Assembly (NCBI RefSeq): GCF_002269345.1
Contig: NZ_CP022889.1
Span: forward strand, 1,426,001-1,490,000
DNA: 64,000 nucleotides
Direction of reading: 5' to 3'
Source: Tsuneonella mangrovi
Lineage (GTDB): Bacteria > Pseudomonadota > Alphaproteobacteria > Sphingomonadales > Sphingomonadaceae
In this document: positions 16,401 to 23,229 of the stretch, piece after piece
How the letters are laid out: the number at the start of each line of letters is the position of its first letter
Position numbering within the stretch: position 1 is the stretch's first letter
Notes under the pieces: generated by a model
Told to the model about the DNA's origin: nothing
Seen by the model: only the letters and a program-made list of their open reading frames with translations
The model's database searches: none
Program-made: the position numbers and the translations under genes

Positions 16401-16714
16401 CTCGCTTCAGACGGCCTTAGCGCTAGCGAGACGGCTTGGTGTGCCGAAGCTGCGACGAACGCGGCCGAAGCGCGGTTCTCGCGGTTGGGAAGTAGTGCGG
16501 CATACGTTTCGTGAGCGGCAGCGATGCGACGAAGCTCGGCAACTGTAGCATGCAATTCGTTTTCGTCCGCTTCAGCAGACGAACCGCGTAAACGGATACG
16601 GGCCGATACGATGTCGGCGAAAGCCTCCGTTAGACGCTTCGGCAGGTTCTCCAGATCGAGGCCTTCTAGCGGAGGAGCACCACGGATCAGCGCTGAAGTG
16701 ATCGGATCAAACAT
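13406..16714 (-). CDS. hamB: Hachiman defence helicase HamB (SF2, Ski2-like)
   Basis: 1102 residues from the ATG at 16714, which overlaps the HamA stop by eight bases; a TTG two codons earlier is also open. Residues 1-310 are helical and of unknown function. The SF2 core follows: FPTGGGKST (Walker A, about 323-331), FLAPTHAL (Ia), FDECHLL (motif II, about 419-425), LLLSAMM (III), then ATSTLAQGMNLPS and NAAGRAGRAGEG (motifs V and VI), typical of Ski2-like helicases. In Hachiman, HamB translocates on DNA and restrains or releases the HamA nuclease on sensing damaged or foreign DNA. AbpB is a shorter relative; the length and pairing here fit Hachiman better. Confidence 0.82.
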   Translation of the reverse strand: MFDPITSALIRGAPPLEGLDLENLPKRLTEAFADIVSARIRLRGSSAEADENELHATVAELRRIAAAHETYAALLPNRENRASAAFVAASAHQAVSLALRPSEARSQVDTAVVSPDVCATLLFLLAEAHADAAEAAKRIAPPADAGPVERALLLAIRSLAQGRLGEILSTDEPEIDLDDDDLGFRALDVLRLLLLRGITNLARQLRLRVDVPPEAGGVVPASTLFAQVRELSSEEIAGAGLVDETLFSLYPGPLHLANLLLGLEGDLLGTALSRIQTPGGVDDDGWWQVLRRMARQRPYLWRNHREAIDKGYLEQGVSSAISFPTGGGKSTLAELKIATSLLRGERVVFLAPTHALVGQTQRALKATFQDYSILADVDEDVGIGDVVVLGEVTVMTPERCLMLLSVDPEAFADLGLIVFDECHLLHPREDDHSRRGLDAMLAILNLTRIAPAADLLLLSAMMKNTEEIAGWVAYLTGRSCLTLDLSWKPTRQVRGCVVYPAEQIASLKSILAQARLDYPDHHSPPVGVKNALLAQPFGLFSLLQTWSTTDRSDYALLQLLSDTSLLSSGRSQGGNWYLTPNGNETSGAIAAAAASAGMKTLVFVQTTVFCESCVKKFPSRLAAGKIVLTDEEQKWRTLAEEEMGGAAYCFMKLAADGTLRTGAASHHALLLREERELHESLFRRPDGIKVLFATSTLAQGMNLPSEMVIISGDSRFDPQADKMQKLEAHELLNAAGRAGRAGEGSQGFVLLVPSKVIDFDDQNNQISGHWMELQAIFEQADQCLVIEDPLKIVLDRIHDGVTQTGLSAYLISKLPLAVAGAELDPAAALLNRSFSAYRAMVAGDADWLSSRIASALTARAAQDVPDADHWIEQVSGATGLSIVLLRQIVERLDAGAFSGTSVEVVHALLDWLDEHPSLLLYLLRPESLEEMFGAPYRSLTDDIARGKHALSWLRKLWPVWMSGMPLCDLEKAFLGNTANLKQCKNARHFASRLVPDLAFLAGLPGRLLAARQRAAGDDGPVPSVLATLSGVVREGCDSPESLALRLHLTRSVSRVAARKHYDDIRHHIPPGSSNEDFEETLERVRRADLLASFNNLDDLDPG

Positions 16715-17504
16715 TGGCAATGATCTTGATTTGAGCGATCACACGCGCGGCGAAACTTGTCATCCAACTGCGCATTTCAGGGAGGTAGACGGTATCGGCT
16801 CGGCGGCGAACAACGTCCCCTGGCGCAGATTCATCGAACCCTTTGAATAAATTCGCGCGGGTGTCGGCTGTACTGTGGGTGTCGCCTATAGTTATGCTGA
16901 CGCGGTAACGTCGAACTTCGTGCCAAAGCGTATTGGCGATGGCGGTGTCGATGTCGAATTCGGGATCGGCTGCAGCGCGCGCGTCGAGCATCCCGCTCAC
17001 CTCTTGCGTTAGTTCGTTGAGTCGCTCCCCCTTCTCCAGTGCGATGATGCCTGGCCAGACATCATCCCGGATGGTGTCGCGAGCGTTGTCAGTAGCCTTG
17101 TCTTCGAAAACAATGACCGCTGTGACCACGGTGCCCGCAGCATTTAATTCAAGCTGCATCCCATCAAAGCCTTTGTCGGCTTTGCGGATATGCGGAATCC
17201 GCGTCAGCGAGGCAGAAGGCTGCTCATGCGCGGCGATCCATGAAATCGCTTGAAAGAGCCAGCCGTCACGGTGCCAGGGATCTTGGCCTTCTGTGAGAGT
17301 CAGCTGCTTGATGGCCGCGTTCGCTTGTTGCGCTGTGGCAGCGGGCCCTGGCACTGCTGCACCCGACAGAATCTTGGCAACATGTCGATATTGGCCGAGC
17401 ACAATGCGCGCAACGCGCTCAGCCAGCAGGTCTTCATCCTCAATGGTCCATGCCCAGCCGTGGCAGAGTTGGCCATGATTCGTGGGGACAAGCGTTAGGG
17501 TCAT
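16707..17504 (-). CDS. hamA: Hachiman nuclease effector HamA (DUF1837)
   Basis: 265 residues from the ATG at 17504; a TTG start 12 codons earlier is possible and neither has a clear ribosome site. The PD-(D/E)xK nuclease core is visible: KGFDG (D114), then VIVFEDKATDN with E134-x-K136, the same E-x-K pair reported as catalytic in HamA. The gene directly precedes and overlaps the helicase gene, the standard hamAB order. In the known system HamA degrades DNA indiscriminately once released by HamB, causing abortive infection or phage clearance. The pair lies in an island beside a serine recombinase, as many defence genes do. Confidence 0.75.
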   Translation of the reverse strand: MTLTLVPTNHGQLCHGWAWTIEDEDLLAERVARIVLGQYRHVAKILSGAAVPGPAATAQQANAAIKQLTLTEGQDPWHRDGWLFQAISWIAAHEQPSASLTRIPHIRKADKGFDGMQLELNAAGTVVTAVIVFEDKATDNARDTIRDDVWPGIIALEKGERLNELTQEVSGMLDARAAADPEFDIDTAIANTLWHEVRRYRVSITIGDTHSTADTRANLFKGFDESAPGDVVRRRADTVYLPEMRSWMTSFAARVIAQIKIIANV

Positions 17505-17834
17505 GGAGCGCGCGACGGCCCTCCTCGACCGTTCTGACAAACCAAGACTAGCGATCCGATGCCGTTTAGAAAAGTGCTTCCCCTTCGCTCATCCGCAGGT
17601 GTTTGGAGGCATACTCAACAGCTTATACGCTATGGGGGAAGACATTTCGAAAAAACCAACGCCTCACGTGAGGGCGCGTAGTCGCCACCATAAATGGCCG
17701 GAGCAAATGGCAGCTCCTTGCATCGTTTCGAGTTCACTCGAATGACCGACTTTGGGGCGCAAAGCCGTCATTCCGTCCTGTCGTCACATTCCATTCGACT
17801 TCGCACGCGAACCGAGCATTGGTGTTCTCAAGCG

Positions 17835-17857
17835 ATCGCCGGGAGAGTCCCGGCGAT
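17835..17857 (+). promoter_or_regulatory. perfect 10-bp hairpin in the DUF3489 leader
   Basis: ATCGCCGGGA-GAG-TCCCGGCGAT, a perfect ten-base stem with a three-base loop, 79 bases before the DUF3489 start. There is no T run, so it is not an ordinary terminator. It may be a leader RNA structure or a DNA site for the nearby recombinase. Confidence 0.5.
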
Positions 17858-17913
17858 GATCCCCGAGGCATGGCGCTGACCGGGGCCTGGGGCAGTGAGG
17901 CGGCATGACGCCG

Positions 17914-17930
17914 TCTCCTGAACCAGGAGA
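17914..17930 (+). promoter_or_regulatory. hairpin sequestering the ribosome binding site of the DUF3489 gene
   Basis: TCTCCTG-AAC-CAGGAGA forms a seven-base perfect stem. Its 3' arm contains AGGAG, seven bases before the ATG at 17937, so translation of the recombinase module should be low unless the hairpin opens. Confidence 0.5.
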
Positions 17931-17936
17931 ACACCG

Positions 17937-18272
17937 ATGACCGATCGGACCACCACGCCGGCGAAGGCCCGCAAGCCGCGCCGCATGGCCCGTGAGCCCA
18001 AGAACAATGCCGTCGACGCAGCCGAGCCTCATTCCGCCGTTGCCGCGATAGCGTCTGCAGCTCCGGAGAAGCGCCAGACCAAGACCGGCGTGCTCATCGA
18101 CCTGCTGGGCCGCGAGGAAGGTGCTACGCTCGACCAGATGGTCGAAGCGACCGGCTGGCTTCCGCACACCACCCGCGCTGCACTGACGGGTCTCAGGAAG
18201 AAGGGACACGCTGTCGCCAGCGAGAAGATGGGCTGTACGCGCATGTACCGCATAGCGAAGGGTGCCTCGTGA
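17937..18272 (+). CDS. DUF3489 protein of the recombinase module
   Basis: 111 residues. The first 50 are basic and Ala-rich (probably disordered, DNA-contacting). Residues 50-108 match DUF3489: TGVLIDLLGREEGATLDQMVE, then ATGWLPHTTRAALTGLRKKG, ending YRIAKGAS, a winged-helix-like fold. DUF3489 genes are regularly found ahead of DUF2924 and large serine recombinase genes in alphaproteobacteria; function unproven, perhaps a directionality or regulatory factor. Its stop overlaps the next start as GTGA. The ribosome site is inside a hairpin. Confidence 0.8.
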   Translation: MTDRTTTPAKARKPRRMAREPKNNAVDAAEPHSAVAAIASAAPEKRQTKTGVLIDLLGREEGATLDQMVEATGWLPHTTRAALTGLRKKGHAVASEKMGCTRMYRIAKGAS

Positions 18273-18715
18273 AGCTCGACGAGAGGCTCGATCGGCTAAC
18301 GGCGATGACACCGAGTGAAGTAAAGGCAGAGTGGCGCAGGGCGTTCGGCACCCCTGCGCCGCCAGCCTTCGGGATCGCGCTTACCACCCGCGCCATTGCC
18401 GCACGCTACCAGGAGCAGGCGCTGGGCGGGCTGACCCGCGCCGAGCTGCGCATGCTCGAGGTGCAGGCGCGCCGGAACGAACGCAAGCCGAAGACCGCAC
18501 CAGTCGTGAAGCCCGGAACATGGCTCTCGCGCACCTGGCACGGCGAAGTCCACGAGGTCGTCGTGCTCGATGGTGCGTACGAGTACCGCGGATCGCGCTT
18601 TGCCTCGCTCAGCGCGATCGCGCGGGAGATAACCGGGGCCCACTGGTCGGGCCCGCGCTTCTTCGGGCTGCATAGCCCGAGGCTGGGTTCTCTGAAGGTC
18701 GACGCTGGTGCCTAG
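18269..18715 (+). CDS. DUF2924 protein of the recombinase module
   Basis: 148 residues from a GTG at 18269 overlapping the previous stop. Matches DUF2924: LDRLTAMTPSEVKAEWRRAF at the start, then a basic middle, GTWLSRTWHGEVHEVVVLDG and YEYRGSRFASLSAIAREITG, ending with WSGPRFFGL. DUF2924 is nearly always the immediate neighbour of a large serine recombinase and is thought to bind DNA or the recombinase. It overlaps the recombinase gene by eight bases, so the three genes are translated together. Confidence 0.85.
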   Translation: MKLDERLDRLTAMTPSEVKAEWRRAFGTPAPPAFGIALTTRAIAARYQEQALGGLTRAELRMLEVQARRNERKPKTAPVVKPGTWLSRTWHGEVHEVVVLDGAYEYRGSRFASLSAIAREITGAHWSGPRFFGLHSPRLGSLKVDAGA

Positions 18716-20375
18716 GCAGGGCCGCCCGATCCGCTGCGCGGTCTATACCCGCAAGTCGACCGATGAAGGTCTCGACAAGGCGTTCAACAGTCTCGATGCC
18801 CAGCGCGAGGCCTGTGCTGCCTACGTCATGAGCCAGCAGCACGAGGGATGGGTCCTGCTGCCCGATCTCTACGATGACGGCGGGTTCTCGGGCGGATCGA
18901 TGGACCGGCCGGCGCTGCAGCAGCTCCTTGCAGACGTGAAGGCAGGCAGGATCGACGTGGTCGTGGTCTACAAGATCGACCGGTTGACCCGCAGCCTCGC
19001 GGACTTTGCCAAGATCGTCGATATCCTCGACGAGACAGACGCCTCGTTCGTCAGCGTGACGCAGGCGTTCTCGACCACCACCTCGATGGGACGCCTCACG
19101 CTCAATGTCCTGCTCTCGTTTGCCCAGTTCGAGCGCGAGGTTGGCGCCGAGCGGATCCGCGACAAGGTCGCAGCGAGCAAGGCCAAGGGCATGTGGATGG
19201 GCGGCGGTGTTCCGCTGGGATACGAGGCAAAGGACCGCAAGCTCATCGTAGTGCCGCAAGAGGCAGCGACTGTTCGGCTCATCATGGAGCGCTACCTCGA
19301 AGTGAGCTCGATCCGCTCGCTCGTCCATCAGCTCGAGGCCGAGGGTATCGTGAGCAAGCGGCGCACCTCGCGCAGCGGCCGAACATCGGGCGGGCATCCG
19401 TTCAGGCGCGGAGCACTGCTCTGGCTCCTGCGCAACCCGATCTACCTCGGCAAGATCAGGCACAAGGACAAGGTCTATCCTGGCCAGCACGAGGCCATCG
19501 TCAGCAGCGAGCTGTTCGATGCCGTGCAGGACAAGCTCGCAAGTCAGGCCTCAGAAGGATCGTCCGGCGGTCCCCATCGCCGCGTGGCCCTGCTTGCTGG
19601 AATGATCCGCGATGATCGGGGGAGAGCGATGTCCCCGGTGCACACCCGCAATCATGGACGGCGTTACACCTACTACGCTTCCAACATGAACGATGACCAG
19701 GGTGCGCCCGCGCTGCGGCTTCCTGCAGGCGAACTCGAGATGGCGACGCGGCAGGCCATTGCCCAGTGGATCGAGAGCCCTGCCAACCTGGCGAGCCTTG
19801 CGAGCGGGCTTGATGCCGATGAGAAGCAACGGCTGTTCAATACGGCATCCGGGATCGCCCGAACGGTATCTTCCGCACCGATCATCGAGGCACGCACCCA
19901 GTTCAAGCTACTCAAGCTGCAACTCACGGTGAGCAGCGAAGCGGCCAAGGTCAGCTTCGACGCATCTGCACTCCAGTCCGCGGCCGGCCTGAATGCGGAG
20001 CCGCAGCCGGTCGAGCTGGTCATCCCAACCCTGCACAGGAGCTATGGGCACGAGGCGCGTCTCAGGCTCGAACCGCCAGCCGGGACGACCACTGCAACCG
20101 ATCGCGCGCTGGTCGAACTCATGGGACGCGCAATTGCTGCTCGCGACGAGCTGCTCGCGATGAACGAAGCCGAAGCCACCGCCACGCCCACCACCCGCCT
20201 GCGGCACCTGCAGCGCCTTGCCCGGCTCGCCTATCTCGATCCTGCGATCATCCGCTCGATCCTCGATGGATCGCAGCCCCGCGCCATGCAGGCACGCGAG
20301 CTGTGGCGGATGGCCGACCTGCCATTGAGCTGGGCCGATCAGCGCGCCCAGCTCGGGCTCGCCTCCGACTCCTGA
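18708..20375 (+). CDS. large serine recombinase (resolvase/invertase N-domain, recombinase domain)
   Basis: 555 residues from a GTG at 18708. The catalytic N-domain has RCAVYTRKSTDEG with the family's STxxxG-like motif, SLDAQREAC, DGGFSGGSMDRPALQ, VYKIDRLTRS and the helix FAQFEREVGAERIRDK. A recombinase (PF07508) domain follows with GYEAKDRKLIVV and LLRNPIYLGKIRHKDKVYPG. The zinc-ribbon region lacks the usual paired Cys, as in other DUF2924-linked members. It would catalyse integration, excision or inversion of the island. An imperfect direct repeat starts nine bases after its stop codon. Confidence 0.88.
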   Translation: MPRQGRPIRCAVYTRKSTDEGLDKAFNSLDAQREACAAYVMSQQHEGWVLLPDLYDDGGFSGGSMDRPALQQLLADVKAGRIDVVVVYKIDRLTRSLADFAKIVDILDETDASFVSVTQAFSTTTSMGRLTLNVLLSFAQFEREVGAERIRDKVAASKAKGMWMGGGVPLGYEAKDRKLIVVPQEAATVRLIMERYLEVSSIRSLVHQLEAEGIVSKRRTSRSGRTSGGHPFRRGALLWLLRNPIYLGKIRHKDKVYPGQHEAIVSSELFDAVQDKLASQASEGSSGGPHRRVALLAGMIRDDRGRAMSPVHTRNHGRRYTYYASNMNDDQGAPALRLPAGELEMATRQAIAQWIESPANLASLASGLDADEKQRLFNTASGIARTVSSAPIIEARTQFKLLKLQLTVSSEAAKVSFDASALQSAAGLNAEPQPVELVIPTLHRSYGHEARLRLEPPAGTTTATDRALVELMGRAIAARDELLAMNEAEATATPTTRLRHLQRLARLAYLDPAIIRSILDGSQPRAMQARELWRMADLPLSWADQRAQLGLASDS

Positions 20376-20384
20376 AAACCACCC

Positions 20385-20412
20385 AGTAGGTCGCTTTCTG
20401 GCGCGCAGAGAA
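20385..20412 (+). repeat. imperfect direct repeat, copy 1
   Basis: A 28-base unit beginning AGTAGGTCGCTTT, matched at 25 of 28 positions by the copy at 20944. This copy runs into an eight-base stem (CTGGCGCG at 20398 with CGCGCCAG at 20415). It lies nine bases after the recombinase stop, where attachment sites of such elements are often found. Confidence 0.5.
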
Positions 20413-20943
20413 GCCGCGCCAGGTCTGCGGCGAATTGCGAGGTCACCTGGTCTCTCGACCTCTCTTCGGCGCGGCACACCTCCGCAAACCGCCGGAAATG
20501 CCGGAGGAATTTGCCGCAGCACAGGCGGGGCGCCGCTAGGAGGAATTTGAGGAGACTGCGTGGTGAAACGTACTTGGTTCGAAGTTTGACCTACTAATGT
20601 TGCTCAACCTGATAAGATACTGATCGGGAGACGGAACTAGTGGATTCGGCTCGTGCGAATGCCTGGCAGGCACGCGATGCGGAATGACGTGGAAGATACC
20701 GGAAGATCCACGGCTCTCACGATCTGATGATCAAGGCTGCGGATTGCGGAAAATGCCGCCTCACGAAATTCCTCAAATCCCTGCATCACCGAACTGGCAA
20801 ATACCTTCATGTATCACGCTCCCTGTTCTTATGCAGGAGATAGGACTTGCTTGCCTTCGGCAGAAGACGCACAGTGCCTTACAGGTTGTGCACGCGCATG
20901 CTGCGGCCACCTGCACAAACATCCACCATCATGAGAAATGACT

Positions 20944-20971
20944 AGTAGGTCGCTTTTTTGCGCACAGAGAA
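20944..20971 (+). repeat. imperfect direct repeat, copy 2
   Basis: Second copy of the 28-base unit, three differences from copy 1, 150 bases short of the tRNA-Lys 3' end. A shorter stem (TTTTGC with GCAAAA) replaces the GC-rich stem of copy 1. It may be an attachment-site remnant. Confidence 0.45.
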
Positions 20972-21121
20972 TCTGGCGGCAAAACCAGTCACTTTGGTAG
21001 GTCATTGTGTCTCTGAATCAAAGACATCGAGGCCAACGGAACCACCAAGTAGCGGAAAACTCGGCGACAAATCAGAGTGCGTGGGGTGAAAATTTACCCT
21101 TGTAAAACAAGGACTTATACG

Positions 21122-21197
21122 TGGTGAGCCCTGCTGGGTTCGAACCAGCGACCTACTGATTAAAAGTCAGTTGCTCTACCGACTGAGCTAAGGGCCC
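21122..21197 (-). tRNA. tRNA-Lys (anticodon UUU)
   Basis: A 76-base cloverleaf on the minus strand: acceptor GGGCCCT paired with AGGGCTC (one G-U), D arm with AGCTC and GGTAGAGC, anticodon stem ACTGA/TCAGT around loop CTTTTAA (anticodon TTT at 21164-21162), T arm with GGTTCGAACC, and an encoded CCA at 21124-21122. It reads AAA/AAG codons. Confidence 0.97.
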
Positions 21198-21211
21198 GAC
21201 CACGAGGGCGT

Positions 21212-21239
21212 GCCCTAGCAGGGCGACGCAAAGGGTCAA
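21212..21239 (-). promoter_or_regulatory. tRNA-Lys promoter
   Basis: TTGACC at 21239-21234, a 16-base spacer and TAGGGC at 21217-21212, 15 bases before the tRNA start. The -35 box overlaps the last codons of folK. It has the same layout as the rplJ and rpoB promoters in this window. Confidence 0.55.
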
Positions 21240-21733
21240 GCGTCACGCGGGCGCGGGTGCTGAAGGCGCGCATTGAGCTGCTGCAGCGTCAATCCCGATA
21301 TGGGGTCGCGCCAGCGCGGCGCAATGGCGGCGGCCGTGCCAAGCACGAAATCGCGCAGGCGGAACTGCGGGTGCGGAATGGTCAGCGAGGGCGAAAACCA
21401 CGCGCCGCCGCTCCACAGAACGATATCGAGATCGAGCACCCGCGCACCCCAGCGCAGCCCGCGCTTGCGGCGACCGAATGTGCGCTCGGTTTCCCGGAAT
21501 ATCGCCATCAGCTGTTCGGGTCCGCGAACGGTTTCCACGACTGCCACCGCATTGGCGAAGCGGCGGCGCGAAGGACCCAGCGGCGCACTGTCGATCGTTG
21601 GGGAAAGCGAGACGAAAAGCAGCCCCAGGTCTTCGAGCATTTCCACCGCACCGGCGATCACCTGCCGCGGCAAGCCGTCGCGCGTGTTGCGCACGTTCGA
21701 ACCAAGCGCGATCAGGTAGCGATGGGCGGTCAG
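21236..21733 (-). CDS. folK: 2-amino-4-hydroxy-6-hydroxymethyldihydropteridine pyrophosphokinase
   Basis: 165 residues if translation begins at the CTG at 21733, giving an N-terminus (M)TAHRYLIALGSN, exactly where FolK proteins begin. No ATG, GTG or TTG exists in frame near it, while GGAGG stands four bases before this CTG. The CTG overlaps the stop of the upstream aguB gene as CTGA. Motifs: LIALGSNVRN, FANAVAVVET, RRKRGLRWGARVLDLDIVLW and the IPHPQFRLRDFVL signature. The enzyme transfers pyrophosphate from ATP to the pterin in folate synthesis. A sequencing error or an upstream start cannot be excluded. Confidence 0.85.
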   Translation of the reverse strand: MTAHRYLIALGSNVRNTRDGLPRQVIAGAVEMLEDLGLLFVSLSPTIDSAPLGPSRRRFANAVAVVETVRGPEQLMAIFRETERTFGRRKRGLRWGARVLDLDIVLWSGGAWFSPSLTIPHPQFRLRDFVLGTAAAIAPRWRDPISGLTLQQLNARLQHPRPRDA

Positions 21734-22581
21734 ATGTCCTCCGAGATCCGGCCATAGAGCTGCGGCCGGCGATCGCGGAAAAAGCCCATGCCTGCGCGAT
21801 GCTTCGCCGCCTGCGCCAAGTCGATCGTCGCCACCAGTGCGCCTGTCTCGCCCGCGCCGAATTCCGCGACAAGATCGCCCCATTCGTCGGCGATGAAGCT
21901 GTGGCCGTAGAACGCCTGCCCGTCTTCGGTGCCGATCCGGTTGGCAGCGATCACCGGCATGCAGTTCGACACCGCATGGCCCTGCATCGCACGGCGCCAC
22001 ATCCGGCTGGTGTCGAGATCGGCGTCGTAGGGTTCGGAACCGATCGCGGTGGGATAGAACAGCAGCTCCGCCCCCATCAGCGCCATCACCCGCGCGGTTT
22101 CGGGGTACCATTGGTCCCAGCAGATGCCGACGCCGATGCGTGTCCCGCACACGTCCCACACCTTGAATCCGTCGTTGCCGGGCCGGAAGTAGTACTTTTC
22201 CTCGTAACCTGGCCCATCGGGGATGTGGCTCTTGCGATAGGTGCCCATGATCTCGCCGTCGGGACCGATCATCGCAAGGGTGTTGTAGTAGTGATGCCCA
22301 TCGCGTTCGAAGAAGCTGGTCGGGATTGCTACACGGAGCTTCTTCGCGAGCGCCTGCATCGCGATAACCGAGGGATGCTTCATCGTCGGGCGGGCAAGCG
22401 CGAACAGCGCCTCGTCTTCGACCTTGCAGAAATAGGGGCCAGAGAACAGCTCGGGCGGGAGCACGATCTGCGCACCTTTGCCCGCCGCTTCCTCGACCAG
22501 CGCCGAGATAGCCGCGATGTTCGCCTGCTCGTCGCTTGACGAGAGATCGAGTTGCAGAGCGGACACGGTGACTTCAGCCAT
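21730..22581 (-). CDS. aguB: N-carbamoylputrescine amidase
   Basis: 283 residues from the ATG at 22581 (MAEVTVSALQ); the frame is open far upstream but that part runs antisense to msrA. Nitrilase-superfamily triad: Glu in PPELFSGPYF, Lys in YRKSHIPDGPGY, Cys in GICWDQWYPE. The extended conserved stretches (KYYFRPGNDGFKVWD, TAIGSEPYDADLDTS, ANRIG) match AguB, which hydrolyses N-carbamoylputrescine to putrescine, CO2 and ammonia in the agmatine route. The partner agmatine deiminase is not in the window. It overlaps folK by four bases. Confidence 0.92.
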   Translation of the reverse strand: MAEVTVSALQLDLSSSDEQANIAAISALVEEAAGKGAQIVLPPELFSGPYFCKVEDEALFALARPTMKHPSVIAMQALAKKLRVAIPTSFFERDGHHYYNTLAMIGPDGEIMGTYRKSHIPDGPGYEEKYYFRPGNDGFKVWDVCGTRIGVGICWDQWYPETARVMALMGAELLFYPTAIGSEPYDADLDTSRMWRRAMQGHAVSNCMPVIAANRIGTEDGQAFYGHSFIADEWGDLVAEFGAGETGALVATIDLAQAAKHRAGMGFFRDRRPQLYGRISEDI

Positions 22582-22668
22582 GTGCACGCCTTTATGCGGC
22601 CCCTTGCGCCAAGTCCATTGGCGCAAGGCGCGCGCGATCCTACATGGAAGGCGAACGAGGAGATTCTG

Positions 22669-23202
22669 ATGAGTGAACAGGCGATCGTGGCGGGCGGGTG
22701 CTTCTGGTGCACCGAAGCGGTGTTCCGCGACGTGATCGGAGTGAGCGCGGTCGAAAGCGGGTATGTCGGCGGCAGCGTCGCCAACCCGACCTACAAGGAG
22801 GTTTGCAGCGGAGCCACCGGACACGCCGAAGCGATCCGGGTGACCTTCGATCCAAACACGATTTCGCTGCCCGAGATCTACGACGTGTTCCTCGGCACGC
22901 ACGACCCGACCCAGCTCAATCGCCAGGGCAACGACATCGGCACGCAATACCGCAGTGCGATCTTCCCGCTCGGCGATGCGCAGCGTGACGAGGCCGCCGC
23001 TGCAATCGCCCGGTGGAACGCTGATCATCCCGGCCAGACAGCAGTGACCACGATCGAGGATCCGACCGAGTGGTACCCGGCCGAGGACTACCACCAGGAA
23101 TACTGGGAAGGCGAAGGCCAGCGGAACCCCTATTGCCTGGCGGTGATTCCGCCCAAGCTGATGAAACTGCGCAAGAGCTTTGCAAGCAAAGTGAAGGGCT
23201 AA
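22669..23202 (+). CDS. msrA: peptide-methionine (S)-S-oxide reductase
   Basis: 177 residues from the ATG at 22669, preceded by ACGAGGAGA; longer in-frame starts overlap the divergent aguB gene. The catalytic motif GGCFWCTEAVF is at residues 9-19. GYVGGSVANPTYKEVCSGAT, THDPTQLNRQGNDIGTQYRS and EDYHQEYW are MsrA hallmarks. It repairs methionine S-sulfoxide in proteins using thioredoxin. The C-terminal tail is short, with no second resolving Cys beyond QRNPYC. Confidence 0.95.
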   Translation: MSEQAIVAGGCFWCTEAVFRDVIGVSAVESGYVGGSVANPTYKEVCSGATGHAEAIRVTFDPNTISLPEIYDVFLGTHDPTQLNRQGNDIGTQYRSAIFPLGDAQRDEAAAAIARWNADHPGQTAVTTIEDPTEWYPAEDYHQEYWEGEGQRNPYCLAVIPPKLMKLRKSFASKVKG

Positions 23203-23229
23203 GGCCTCGTGCTTCGGGGGGACAGGGAA

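Larger units (their letters stand above)
17505..17936. other. intergenic region between hamA and the recombinase module
   Basis: About 430 bases between divergent units. The hamA-proximal part shows nothing I can name. The last 110 bases hold a run of hairpins that precede the DUF3489 gene (listed separately). An open frame at 17482-17745 lacks a ribosome site and overlaps hamA, so I do not call it. Confidence 0.5.
20376..21121. other. intergenic region between recombinase and tRNA-Lys
   Basis: About 745 bases without a convincing gene. It contains two copies of an imperfect 28-base repeat (listed separately). An 85-codon frame at 20684-20941 has no ribosome site and unusual codon choice and is not called. 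The rest may be decayed integrated DNA; the base composition is lower in GC than the recombinase genes. Confidence 0.5.

Noticed and set aside
17482-17745. 87-codon open frame overlapping the hamA start
   Set aside because: No ribosome site, overlaps the hamA coding region, and the composition is not protein-like.
20384-20395. Twelve-base match (CAGTAGGTCGCT) to the tRNA-Lys gene, considered as a tRNA-derived attachment site
   Set aside because: It lies in the opposite orientation to the tRNA and similarity stops after 12 bases, so it cannot be a direct repeat formed by integration into the tRNA 3' end; serine recombinases also rarely use tRNA genes.
20684-20941. 85-codon open frame between recombinase and tRNA-Lys
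   Set aside because: No ribosome site, no recognisable domain, and codon use unlike neighbouring genes.
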